This document shows, piece after piece, positions 25,568 to 34,081 of a stretch of 64,000 bases of DNA. The notes beneath the pieces were generated by a model, which ran no database searches, had not been told where the DNA came from, and was given only the letters and a program-made list of their open reading frames with translations. Position numbers and translations under genes: made by a program. Positions within the stretch are counted from its first letter, which is position 1. Every line of letters starts with the position of its first letter. This stretch comes from Marinilabiliaceae bacterium UBA5488 (lineage in GTDB: Bacteria; Bacteroidota; Bacteroidia; Bacteroidales; Marinilabiliaceae), in the NCBI GenBank assembly GCA_002427105.1, contig DIPM01000031.1, positions 1-64,000 on the forward strand, given 5' to 3'.

Positions 25568-26443
25568 ATGGGATTAAGAATAATTGTTCTGGCTAAACAG
25601 GTGCCTGACACCCGAAATGTGGGCAAGGATGCAATGAAAGCCGATGGAACAGTAAACAGGGCTGCCTTGGCGGCCATTTTCAATCCTGAAGACCTGAATG
25701 CTCTTGAGCAGGCGCTTCGGCTTAAGGATAGATATAAGGGAAGCACTGTTACCCTTTTAACAATGGGGCCAACCCGTGCTGCTGACATTATTCGTGAAGG
25801 CCTGTTCAGAGGTGCCGACGGAGGCTACTTGCTTACCGACCGTGCTTTTGCAGGTTCTGACACCCTGGCAACATCCTATGCTTTGTCTTGTGCCATCAGG
25901 AAAATTAAAGATTACGATTTGATTATAGCCGGACGTCAGGCAATTGATGGCGATACTGCTCAGGTAGGGCCACAGGTTGCCGAGAAACTAGGTTTGCCGC
26001 AAATCACTTATGCAGAGGAGATCCTTAGCGCCGAAAAGGGCAAGATTAAAATTAAACGTCGTTTGGAGCGAGGTGTCGAAACTGTCGAATCGCCTTATCC
26101 TGCCGTTATTACGGTCAACGGTTCGGCAGCTGCCTGCCGTCCCCGTTCGGCTAAGCTTTTGATGAAGTACAAACATGCCCGTACTATGTCTGAGCGCCAG
26201 ACTCAATCGGAGGATTATATTGCGCAAACAGGGGATAGGGCCTATCTGCACATCGCCGAATGGGGCGTTAATGACGTGGAAACTGATTCGAAATGGCTGG
26301 GGCTGACCGGGTCGCCCACTAAGGTTAAGACCATTGAAAATGTAGTATTCCAGGCAAAAGAATCGAAGATTCTTAGTTCGTCTGATAGTGATATTGAAGG
26401 ACTTATTCAGGAGCTTATTCTTAATCACACCATAGGTGGTTAA
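25568..26443 (+). CDS. etfB: Electron transfer flavoprotein subunit beta
   Basis: A 291-residue EtfB/FixA. It begins MGLRIIVLAKQVPDT and holds the adenine-nucleotide-binding fold and the beta-subunit signature near ESPYPAVITVNGSAAACRPR. With EtfA it takes electrons from acyl-CoA dehydrogenases. The order etfB-etfA-acyl-CoA dehydrogenase on one transcript supports a dedicated partner set. Length is slightly above the usual 250-260 because of a C-terminal extension (from about residue 230), as in other Bacteroidota. Confidence 0.94.
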   Translation: MGLRIIVLAKQVPDTRNVGKDAMKADGTVNRAALAAIFNPEDLNALEQALRLKDRYKGSTVTLLTMGPTRAADIIREGLFRGADGGYLLTDRAFAGSDTLATSYALSCAIRKIKDYDLIIAGRQAIDGDTAQVGPQVAEKLGLPQITYAEEILSAEKGKIKIKRRLERGVETVESPYPAVITVNGSAAACRPRSAKLLMKYKHARTMSERQTQSEDYIAQTGDRAYLHIAEWGVNDVETDSKWLGLTGSPTKVKTIENVVFQAKESKILSSSDSDIEGLIQELILNHTIGG

Positions 26444-26535
26444 GCTTAATGGTTTATCTGATTTAAAGTTGATAATAATATAACAAAAATAGCCGTTGAT
26501 TGATAAGGCGGCTGCCACGTGATAAAGAAAGACCC

Positions 26536-27555
26536 ATGAATAGTATATTTGTAATATGCGAAGTGGATGAAGGCAAAATAGCCGATGTAAGTCTTGAATT
26601 ACTTACAAAAGGTCGCACGCTCGCCACTACGCTCAAGTGCAAACTTGAAGCACTTGTTTTAGGTCACAAATTGGCCGGTATTGATAAAGAGATTTTCCCT
26701 TACGGCGCTGATGTAGTGCATATTGGTGATGATGAGCGACTGGCGCCCTATACTACCTTGCCTCATGCCGCTGTTATTAAAGGATTATTTACAGAGGAGA
26801 AGCCGCAAATAGGCTTGTTGGGAGCCACTACGATGGGGCGCGATTTGGGCCCGCGTGTGTCTTCTGCACTATTTAGCGGATTAACTGCCGATTGTACCGC
26901 ACTTGAAATAGGCGACCACGAAGAAAAGAAAATTCAAAAAGTTTATAAAAATCTTTTGTATCAAATACGACCTGCATTCGGGGGTAATATAGTTGCCACA
27001 ATTATTAACCCCGACTGTCGGCCCCAGATGGCTACGGTTCGCGAAGGTGTGATGAAAAAGGAAATTTTTAATCCTTCGCACAAAGGGGAACTAAAGAAAC
27101 TTGATATAAACAAGTATTTACAACCTGAAGATTTGGTAGTCAAGGTTATAGAGCGACACATGGAAAAGAGCCGTGTTAATATCAAAAACTCATCAATTAT
27201 CGTGGCAGGTGGCTACGGTGTTGGCTCGAAGGAGAATTTTGATTTGCTTTTCAATTTGGCTGAAGTAATAGGCGCCGAGGTAGGTGCCTCGCGTGCCGCT
27301 GTTGATGCGGGTTATGCCAGCCACGACAGGCAGATTGGTCAGACCGGTGTAACAGTACGTCCCAAGCTTTATATTGCCTGCGGAATTTCCGGTCAGATAC
27401 AACATACGGCCGGTATGGAAGAGTCGTCGATGGTTATAGCCATTAACAATGATCCTATGGCTCCAATCAATAAGATTGCTGATTATGTAATAACCGGCGA
27501 TGTGATGGAGATAATTCCCAAAATGATCAAGTATTATAAAAAGAACAGTAAATAG
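26536..27555 (+). CDS. etfA: Electron transfer flavoprotein subunit alpha
   Basis: A 339-residue EtfA/FixB. The C-terminal FAD-binding domain is intact: IIVAGGYGVGSKENF, GASRAAVDAGY, then GQTGVTVRPKLYIACGISG and QHTAGMEESSMVIAINND. It binds FAD and passes electrons between the dehydrogenase and the quinone pool. ATG 26536 follows a purine-rich stretch; the frame opens at TTG 26500, which is less likely. It lies 92 bases after etfB and 24 before the dehydrogenase. Confidence 0.95.
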   Translation: MNSIFVICEVDEGKIADVSLELLTKGRTLATTLKCKLEALVLGHKLAGIDKEIFPYGADVVHIGDDERLAPYTTLPHAAVIKGLFTEEKPQIGLLGATTMGRDLGPRVSSALFSGLTADCTALEIGDHEEKKIQKVYKNLLYQIRPAFGGNIVATIINPDCRPQMATVREGVMKKEIFNPSHKGELKKLDINKYLQPEDLVVKVIERHMEKSRVNIKNSSIIVAGGYGVGSKENFDLLFNLAEVIGAEVGASRAAVDAGYASHDRQIGQTGVTVRPKLYIACGISGQIQHTAGMEESSMVIAINNDPMAPINKIADYVITGDVMEIIPKMIKYYKKNSK

Positions 27556-27579
27556 GCGCGAGCTAAAAACTATAAGAAA

Positions 27580-29286
27580 ATGGCTAATTTTTTCACAGAT
27601 AACTCCGATTTGCTATTTCATCTTAAGCACCCTTTGATGAAAAAGATCGTTGCGCTTAAAGAGCGTGACTTTGCAGATAAAGATAAGTTTGATTATGCCC
27701 CTTTAGATTTTGAAGATGCAATGGACAGCTACGAAAAGGTGCTGGAAATTGTGGGCGAAATTTGTGGCGATATAGTTGCACCCAACGCCGAAAGCGTTGA
27801 CGCCGAAGGACCCAGGATCGTCAACAACGAGGTGATTTATGCAAAAGGCACGCAGGAAAACCTTGACGCCCTTGTTAAGGCTGGTCTTATGGGCATTACA
27901 CTTCCCCGCAAATACGAAGGTCTCAACTTTCCCATTGTCCCCTATATTATGGCAGCCGATATTGTATCCCGTGCTGATGCAGGCTTTGTAAATATCTGGG
28001 GGCTTCAGGACTGTGCCGAAACTATTAACGAGTTTGCCGATGAAGATCAGAAACAACGTTTCCTTCCTCGTATTTCAAACGGCGAAACTGCTGCAATGGA
28101 TCTTACTGAGCCTGATGCAGGTTCAGACTTGCAGGCCGTCCAACTGAAAGCAACTTTAAATGAGAAGGATGGCAAGTGGTATCTCAATGGTGTTAAGCGC
28201 TTTATTACCAATGGGGATGGTGATATTTCATTAGTATTGGCACGTAGTGAGGCCGGTACCTCTGATGGTCGTGGCTTGTCTATGTTTATTTATGACAGGA
28301 ATCACAGAGCTGTAACTGTCCGTCGTATAGAAAACAAGATGGGTATCAAGGGTTCACCTACATGTGAGCTTGTGTTTAAAGATGCTCCTGCCGAATTAGT
28401 TGGTGAGCGCAAGCTGGGACTTATCAAGTATGTTATGGCACTTATGAACGGTGCTCGTTTGGGTATTGGAGCCCAGGCGGTTGGCCTTTCAGAGGCAGCC
28501 TACCGTGAGGCTTTAGCCTACGCTGAAGAACGCAAACAGTTTGGCAAGGCTATAATAGGTTTTCCCGCGGTTTATGAAATGTTGGGGCTTATGAAGGCTA
28601 AGCTTGATGCTTCACGCACCCTTTTGTATGAAACATCTCGTTATGTTGATGTTTACAAGAGCTATATGCATTTGAGCGAAGAGCGCACTCTTACAAAGGA
28701 AGAGCGTGATGATATGAAAACATATCAGAAGCTGGCCGATTATTTCACTCCTCTTTTGAAAGGGATGACAAGTGAGTATTGCAACCAGCTTGCCTATGAT
28801 TCTTTGCAGATTCATGGAGGTAGTGGTTTTATGAAAGATTACCCTATCGAACGTATCTATCGTGATGCCAGAATTACCACTATTTATGAAGGAACAACTC
28901 AGCTACAGGTGGTATCGGCAATTCGGGGAGTTACCAACGGCGCTTTGCTCAACAGAATTCGCGAGTTTGAAGTAATGCCTCTGCAGCCCGAATTGCATGG
29001 GCTTAGAAGAACCTTGATAGGTATGACTGAGGAATATGAAAAAACAGTAAAACACCTTGCTGATATTCGTGATAATGAATACCTTGATTTCCATGCACGG
29101 AGATTAGTTGAGATGGCTGGACATATTATTATGGGTTACCTCTTGCTTCTGGATACCGAGCGTGATGACCGTTTCCGTACATCAACTGAAATTTATATCC
29201 GCTATGGGCGCGCCGAGAACAAGGCTCGTGCTGAATATATTTCTAATTTTTCAATTAATGATTTGGGTTTTTTCAAACCCAACTGA
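27580..29286 (+). CDS. Acyl-CoA dehydrogenase
   Basis: A 568-residue FAD enzyme that introduces the alpha-beta double bond into acyl-CoA. Visible motifs are DLTEPDAGSDLQAVQ (FAD and substrate region), ERKQFGKAI, IHGGSGFMKDYPIERIYRD and IYEGTTQLQ, whose Glu is the usual catalytic base. After the core, about 120 C-terminal residues form an extra helical domain, as in long-form prokaryotic dehydrogenases. Chain-length preference is unknown. It lies in the etf operon and is followed by a strong terminator. Confidence 0.94.
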   Translation: MANFFTDNSDLLFHLKHPLMKKIVALKERDFADKDKFDYAPLDFEDAMDSYEKVLEIVGEICGDIVAPNAESVDAEGPRIVNNEVIYAKGTQENLDALVKAGLMGITLPRKYEGLNFPIVPYIMAADIVSRADAGFVNIWGLQDCAETINEFADEDQKQRFLPRISNGETAAMDLTEPDAGSDLQAVQLKATLNEKDGKWYLNGVKRFITNGDGDISLVLARSEAGTSDGRGLSMFIYDRNHRAVTVRRIENKMGIKGSPTCELVFKDAPAELVGERKLGLIKYVMALMNGARLGIGAQAVGLSEAAYREALAYAEERKQFGKAIIGFPAVYEMLGLMKAKLDASRTLLYETSRYVDVYKSYMHLSEERTLTKEERDDMKTYQKLADYFTPLLKGMTSEYCNQLAYDSLQIHGGSGFMKDYPIERIYRDARITTIYEGTTQLQVVSAIRGVTNGALLNRIREFEVMPLQPELHGLRRTLIGMTEEYEKTVKHLADIRDNEYLDFHARRLVEMAGHIIMGYLLLLDTERDDRFRTSTEIYIRYGRAENKARAEYISNFSINDLGFFKPN

Positions 29287-29311
29287 TAGGGTACAACAGC
29301 TAATTACTAAG

Positions 29312-29339
29312 GGCTGCCACTAACATGGCAGCCTTTTTT
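29312..29339 (+). terminator. Rho-independent terminator of etf operon
   Basis: GGCTGCCA at 29312-29319 pairs with TGGCAGCC at 29326-29333 (6-base loop), followed by six T. A textbook intrinsic terminator 25 bases after the dehydrogenase stop. Confidence 0.92.
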
Positions 29340-29646
29340 CATGAATCTGCTGCTCCTATTCAAGACCTCCTTTGCATTTATTGGCTAAAACCAGCCAATA
29401 ATGTTAAATATGTTTATAAGCAAAGAGAAGATGCTTTCAGTGCGATCGAGGCCGAAAATTTGAATAGTCCTAATTATGAATTATATACATTTTGGAGCTA
29501 AGAAAAAAGAATCGTAATTGAAACTTCTGGCTTTTATTTTAATTTAATGAAAATAATCCTTTGATTTTATTGCTTTTAACAAATCCTTTACTAATTTTAC
29601 TCCTGATTATTTACACAAATTAACCAAACTTTAACGTTTTTGTATC
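29340..29646. other. Intergenic stretch with a short palindrome
   Basis: About 300 A/T-rich bases without a gene. A 7-bp inverted repeat, ATTGGCT and AGCCAAT, lies at 29379-29398. I see no TAnnTTTG element of good quality before the lipoprotein gene. Confidence 0.5.
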
Positions 29647-29874
29647 ATGAAAAAGTTATTTGCAGTTGCTGTTTGTAGTGCATTTTTATTTGTCGGATGT
29701 GCTGGAAGTTCAGCTAAAAAAGAAGAACAAAAAGTAGAAGATGCTGTTGAAGCAGTAGAAGAAAAAGCTCAAGACGTTTATCAAGAAGCTACTGAAGCTG
29801 TTGAAGACGCTGCTGAAGCCGTAGAAGATGCTGCTAATGCACTAGGCGAAAAAGTAGAGGAAGTTGTTGAATAA
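29647..29874 (+). CDS. Small lipoprotein with acidic coiled-coil repeat
   Basis: A 75-residue protein. The signal peptide ends in a lipobox, LFVGC, with lipid Cys18, followed by GSSAKKEEQK. The mature part is a repeated Glu/Ala/Val helix with heptad spacing (VEDAVEAVEEKAQDV, TEAVEDAAEAVEDAANAL), reminiscent of YtxH-like or late-embryogenesis-type helices. It would be an abundant, helical, envelope-anchored protein; its role is unknown. It has its own terminator. Confidence 0.75.
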   Translation: MKKLFAVAVCSAFLFVGCAGSSAKKEEQKVEDAVEAVEEKAQDVYQEATEAVEDAAEAVEDAANALGEKVEEVVE

Positions 29875-29896
29875 CAATCTTTCTTTATAAAAAATC

Positions 29897-29932
29897 ACGG
29901 GTTGTCTTGGAAAAGGCAACCCGTTATTTTTT
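29897..29932 (+). terminator. Terminator of the small lipoprotein gene
   Basis: Bases 29897-29906 pair with 29915-29924 (one G-T wobble, 8-base loop), then a T-rich run. It lies 22 bases after the stop at 29874. Confidence 0.85.
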
Positions 29933-30096
29933 AATATCTTCTAAGCTGTTTTTGTGAGCTGCTTCAATTTTAGACGCTGATTGGGTCCTTTAATAGATCT
30001 TTGTGCGTCCGGCCTTTTTGGGATTAACCAAGCGGCATAACCGAGCGAGCTTAGTTCACCAGGAATAGAACAGCTTAATATCTAGCTTCCCAATAT

Positions 30097-30858
30097 TCAA
30101 AAAAATGACTCGATAGAGTGAGAACCGTTTTCGAAAAACAGTTGAGCTTTTTTTAATTTTTCGGGAGTACCTATATCAAACCATTGAGTATTCGCGTCTG
30201 CCAGCCATCCTTTAACAGGATAATCCTTTGCAAGTTTGAGATACTCGGGAATAATGGGGAAGTTGGTTTTGCTGTTATTTATCATACGCATAAAATCATA
30301 CCTTAACAGCTGCACTCCTCCAAATCCCAGACTACTTACTTCTGTGTTTTTGTCGCCATGCCATATTTCTTCTCCTGTGGAGGGATTGTGCCATGCCTGT
30401 AGTTGCATTTGCTTGTCGAAGAGCAGATATCGTGAGGCTTTCCTTTTTTGAACCATTAAGCTGGCAAGGTTATTATCTTTGTGATGTTGCTCAATAAGTT
30501 TTGAAATTGGTGCATTACAAACTATATCGACATTATAAACTAATATATCAGCACCGTAATCGAAGTAACTTATTGCATTTAACAGGCCGCCACCGGTGTC
30601 TAGTAACTCCTTACTCTCGTCGGATAATATTATCTCCATGTTAGGAGTATAATAATCGTAGAGAAATCTTTTTATCTGGTCGGCAAAGTGATGCACATTA
30701 ATCACCACGCGTGATACTCCCAGACCTTTCATTTTACGCAGGGCTATTTCAAGCAAGGTGTAGCCTCCTACTTTAACCAGGGCCTTAGGTATAGTATCAG
30801 TGATAGGACGTAGTCGTGAGCCTATACCGGCAGCGAAAATCATAGCATTAAGCGTCAT
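30097..30858 (-). CDS. murU: Sugar-1-phosphate nucleotidyltransferase, MurU-like
   Basis: A 253-residue NTP-transferase. The N-terminal signature AAGIGSRLRPITDTIPKALV contains the G-x-G-x-R and PK nucleotide-binding residues. DTGGGLLNA near residue 80 and YNVDIVC near 109 complete the site. It fits N-acetylmuramate-1-phosphate uridylyltransferase (MurU), which makes UDP-MurNAc in peptidoglycan recycling; other sugar-1-phosphates are possible. The partner kinase gene (AmgK-like) lies upstream in the same run at 37947-36526, separated by the Mrp genes. Its ATG overlaps the mrpG stop by 4 bases. Confidence 0.75.
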   Translation of the reverse strand: MTLNAMIFAAGIGSRLRPITDTIPKALVKVGGYTLLEIALRKMKGLGVSRVVINVHHFADQIKRFLYDYYTPNMEIILSDESKELLDTGGGLLNAISYFDYGADILVYNVDIVCNAPISKLIEQHHKDNNLASLMVQKRKASRYLLFDKQMQLQAWHNPSTGEEIWHGDKNTEVSSLGFGGVQLLRYDFMRMINNSKTNFPIIPEYLKLAKDYPVKGWLADANTQWFDIGTPEKLKKAQLFFENGSHSIESFF

Positions 30859-31169
30859 AATTCCTTAGTTTTTTTGTCAGACTTTGGCAGTTCTGAATAA
30901 AGCCATTGTGCTACTTTAGCCGTAACGTGTGCTGCAATAGGCGACAGGAAAATCAGTACGTGAAAGATTACCACAGTCTTTAATAATACTACTATGCTGA
31001 GCGAGTATAGATTTAGCGCTATTAGCAGTATCAGTACTGCAAAGGATGATACTTTTGTAACAACATGCATCCGTCCGTAGAGATTATTAAATCTTACTAT
31101 TCCAATTGATGCTACTAGAACAATAAGCGCACTTAGAATAATTAATATGCCAGATATGTATTCAATCAT
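30855..31169 (-). CDS. mrpG: Mrp Na+/H+ antiporter subunit G
   Basis: A 104-residue protein with three transmembrane helices, beginning MIEYISGILIILSAL and carrying the conserved RFNNLYGRMHVVTKVSSFA. It is the small G subunit of the Mrp complex. The frame reaches further up to 31202, but ATG 31169 overlaps the mrpF stop by eight bases and starts at the conserved helix. Confidence 0.9.
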   Translation of the reverse strand: MIEYISGILIILSALIVLVASIGIVRFNNLYGRMHVVTKVSSFAVLILLIALNLYSLSIVVLLKTVVIFHVLIFLSPIAAHVTAKVAQWLYSELPKSDKKTKEL

Positions 31170-31449
31170 TTTCGGATCTCCTTTTATGTAAGAAACGTGC
31201 AATAATCATAGAGCCGATAACCAGCAGGAGCGATACTACCAGAGCAACGTCTAATCCGTAGGTGTTCTTGGAATATATGGAATCGCAAATTATAATACAA
31301 ACAATAATAATGGATATCTGATCAAGGGCAATTACACGGTCGGGGAGCGTAGGACCGCGGAATAAACGGATGAGGGGGAAGACCATGCTAATTGTCATAA
31401 TCCATATTGCGCCTACTGCTGAATATTCAAGGAATGTTGAAGGATCCAT
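31162..31449 (-). CDS. mrpF: Mrp Na+/H+ antiporter subunit F
   Basis: A 95-residue, three-helix membrane protein. The conserved RLFRGPTLPDRVIALDQIS motif of MrpF/MnhF lies near residue 27, and a basic tail follows. ATG 31449 is preferred to the upstream frame start at 31515, which lies inside mrpE; it leaves one base between the genes. Confidence 0.92.
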   Translation of the reverse strand: MDPSTFLEYSAVGAIWIMTISMVFPLIRLFRGPTLPDRVIALDQISIIIVCIIICDSIYSKNTYGLDVALVVSLLLVIGSMIIARFLHKRRSEND

Positions 31450-31450
31450 A

Positions 31451-31813
31451 TCAAATAGCTTTTTTAAGTAAGGCTTCGAATTTAGCAGCGTCCTTGTAAA
31501 ATTGTTCGCGTTCATGCAGGTTCAATAAATGAATGATGAAGGATCTTCCATCTTCTGATACATCAATGGCTAGTGAGCCGGGCGTCATACTTATCATATT
31601 GAAAAGGATAAGCTCCTGCCAGGGTTTTTCAAGATTTGTATGGTAGGTAAGTACCATTCCTTCATCTCCTTTGGAGCCCTTTAGTATTAGTAGGGCAATA
31701 GCCCATCCCGATTCTATTATTTTGTAACAAAAAAACAAGAACAGCAAGGCCTGGTAATAGACATTAACTGCCAGTCTAACGAAGTAATGCTTTTTAATTG
31801 ATTGCCAAAACAT
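31451..31813 (-). CDS. mrpE: Mrp Na+/H+ antiporter subunit E
   Basis: A 120-residue protein of the MnhE/MrpE family, shorter than many (about 160). It has N-terminal hydrophobic helices and the conserved SMTPGSLAIDV motif near residue 76, followed by the cytosolic tail with HLLNLHERE. Its start overlaps the mrpD end by 20 bases. Confidence 0.9.
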   Translation of the reverse strand: MFWQSIKKHYFVRLAVNVYYQALLFLFFCYKIIESGWAIALLILKGSKGDEGMVLTYHTNLEKPWQELILFNMISMTPGSLAIDVSEDGRSFIIHLLNLHEREQFYKDAAKFEALLKKAI

Positions 31814-33284
31814 AGTTTATATATTTTGAGGGATTCAACAAATCGCGTGCGGCCAGGGAGCAATACTCGCCTATCGGTTCGGCAAAGAGTCCCATTCCTA
31901 TTATTGCTGCAGCCATAAAAAGAGATGCCGCAAGCATCCTGTTGGCCGGTTTTGCTTCTGTGTCTTTTGGTAAACGCTTGTCTGAAGGGGGTAGTTTCCA
32001 GAATACCTCAAGCCATATTTTAACCATCGAAAACAAGGTGATAAGCCCAACAAATAAGGCTATCATAGATATGAATATTTGATTGGCCTCTATTCCGGCT
32101 TTCAGCACCATATATTTTCCGAAAAAACCGCTTAGCGGCGGAAGGCCGGCAAGGCTAAAGGCTGATATAAAGAAGACAACACCCCATACCGGACTCTTTT
32201 GAAACATATTACCCAGAATTTTAAGGTTAAGGCTGCGTTTTTCGCGATGCACCCATCCGGCCACCAGAAAGGCATTGGTCTTTGAGAGCATATTGTGAGC
32301 AATAAAAAAGATAGCGGCAGCTATCCCGGCCTCGGTAAAAAACCCAAGTGCTATAAGCATATAACCGGCCTGGCTGATAATATGAAAAGACAGAATTTTG
32401 CGAAAATCGCTTTGTGAGGATGCCGCAATTACGCCCACAACCATAGACAAAGCACCCATCCACAGCACAAGGCGGCTCCAGAACTCAAAGTCGTGATAAA
32501 GGAATAAGGTGAAAATCCTTATCATTGAGTAAATTCCTACCTTCGTGAGGAGTCCTGCAAATAACGCGGTGATAGCAGGAGGAGGGGTATGGTAAGAAGC
32601 AGGTAGCCAGAAGAAGAAAGGAAACAGAGCCCCTTTTATGGCAAAGCCCACAAATATTAGTATCAAGGCAGGATTAAGAGCTGCCAGATTTTCTTTAGCA
32701 AGTGACATCTTATAAGAAATATCGGCCATGTTAAGTGAGCCTATCTTGCCATATAGAAGTCCGATTCCTGCAACAAAGAACATTGACCCGATAAGGTTTA
32801 GTATCAAATATTTTATTGAGCCTTCAAGTTGTTTTCGTTCTCCGCCCAAGCCCATTAGTATAAACGAAGATATTAACATCACTTCAAACCAGACGTAGAG
32901 ATTAAAGATGTCACCGGCGATAAAACTTCCGTTGACGCCTAATAAAATACCAAAAGAATAAAAGAAATATCCGTTTTTCCTTCTCTCTTTGTCAAGCGAT
33001 TGAGTTGAGTAAACTGTAACAAGCAAAAACACAAAAGCTGCCAGAAGCAACATAAAGGCGCTGAAACGGTCGGCCACAAGGGATATGCCGTAAGGCGCAG
33101 GCCATGAGCCCATGTTGACAACTATTATATCCTGCAGATTTACACTTTTTAGAACAACCAGAGTCCACACCAGGTTGGCTGAGGCAAAGACCAGAGCCAG
33201 CTGTCTTTTTATCTTTGGCCTTTTTAATAAAAGACCAAGCATAAGATAGCTGAAAGGCAGTAATATAAGGGTAAACAATATCAT
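31794..33284 (-). CDS. mrpD: Mrp Na+/H+ antiporter subunit D
   Basis: A 496-residue polytopic protein of the complex I NuoL/M/N family. It has about 14 helices, the conserved Glu in NLYVWFEVMLISSF near residue 134 and the Lys-bearing KGALFPFFFWLPASYHTPPP helix near 213. It would carry one proton path of the Mrp complex. It overlaps the mrpC stop by 4 bases. Confidence 0.95.
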   Translation of the reverse strand: MILFTLILLPFSYLMLGLLLKRPKIKRQLALVFASANLVWTLVVLKSVNLQDIIVVNMGSWPAPYGISLVADRFSAFMLLLAAFVFLLVTVYSTQSLDKERRKNGYFFYSFGILLGVNGSFIAGDIFNLYVWFEVMLISSFILMGLGGERKQLEGSIKYLILNLIGSMFFVAGIGLLYGKIGSLNMADISYKMSLAKENLAALNPALILIFVGFAIKGALFPFFFWLPASYHTPPPAITALFAGLLTKVGIYSMIRIFTLFLYHDFEFWSRLVLWMGALSMVVGVIAASSQSDFRKILSFHIISQAGYMLIALGFFTEAGIAAAIFFIAHNMLSKTNAFLVAGWVHREKRSLNLKILGNMFQKSPVWGVVFFISAFSLAGLPPLSGFFGKYMVLKAGIEANQIFISMIALFVGLITLFSMVKIWLEVFWKLPPSDKRLPKDTEAKPANRMLAASLFMAAAIIGMGLFAEPIGEYCSLAARDLLNPSKYINYVLAIN

Positions 33285-33634
33285 CGTTGGTCGGTGTTTT
33301 TAAGTTGATCCAGGTCGTGCGTTCCGGTTACATCAAAATATCTATATTTTAAGGCCAGGATGTATGCCGACATACCCAGACTTATTACTATCGCCGTTAA
33401 AATAAGAGCCTGGGGAAGAGGATCAGATATTAATGAGGGGTCTGCGACTTCAGCGCCCTCTTCTATTATGGCAACCCCGCCGCGTTTTATCCCGCCTGCC
33501 ATAAAAATTATAAGGTTAGTTGCATTACTTAGCAAAAATATGCCCAGGATAACCTTTACGATACTGCGCCGAAGTACGAGATAGACTCCGCAGGCGTATA
33601 GCAAACCTATAAATATCGCGATCAAGTGTTCCAT
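33281..33634 (-). CDS. mrpC: Mrp Na+/H+ antiporter subunit C (NuoK-like)
   Basis: A 117-residue, three-helix NuoK homologue. It has the conserved LGIFLLSNATNLIIF helix and DPLPQALILTAIVISLG, as in MnhC. It overlaps mrpB by 13 bases and mrpD by 4, showing tight coupling. Confidence 0.94.
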   Translation of the reverse strand: MEHLIAIFIGLLYACGVYLVLRRSIVKVILGIFLLSNATNLIIFMAGGIKRGGVAIIEEGAEVADPSLISDPLPQALILTAIVISLGMSAYILALKYRYFDVTGTHDLDQLKNTDQR

Positions 33635-34053
33635 TCCAAAACCTCCATAATAGTGATAATAACAGATAATATCAGTCCGGCAACCCCTACATAAATGCCG
33701 GTGTCAAAGATTAAGGGAGTGCCTAAATGAACCGTTCCAAGCAGGGGCCAGAGCCCTTCGTACCATATTCCCGTAAGTGGTTCTTCGCCAAAAAACAAGG
33801 GAATCACGGCAGCCAAAATTACCAAAGAAAGACCGATGCCCATCCATGTACGGCTATTAAAGCGGATTATCTTCTTTATTTCGTTTGAACCGAAAACAAT
33901 GCCGTAGAAAATAAAGCCGGTAGCAAGAACGATTCCTCCTATAAAACCTCCGCCCGGGCTATTGTGCCCTCTAAACAGCAGATATAGAGAAATAATAGCC
34001 ATTACTTTCAGGAAGAGCCGTGTTGTTTTTTCTAATATTACGTTATTCATCAA
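33622..34053 (-). CDS. mrpB: Mrp Na+/H+ antiporter subunit B
   Basis: A 143-residue MnhB-family membrane protein with four helices. It carries the conserved RGHNSPGGGFIGG loop near residue 28 and a GIWYEG segment. It lies 28 bases after mrpA. Confidence 0.94.
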   Translation of the reverse strand: MMNNVILEKTTRLFLKVMAIISLYLLFRGHNSPGGGFIGGIVLATGFIFYGIVFGSNEIKKIIRFNSRTWMGIGLSLVILAAVIPLFFGEEPLTGIWYEGLWPLLGTVHLGTPLIFDTGIYVGVAGLILSVIITIMEVLEWNT

Positions 34054-34081
34054 CAGTTGCTTTAACTAAATTTTATTTCAA

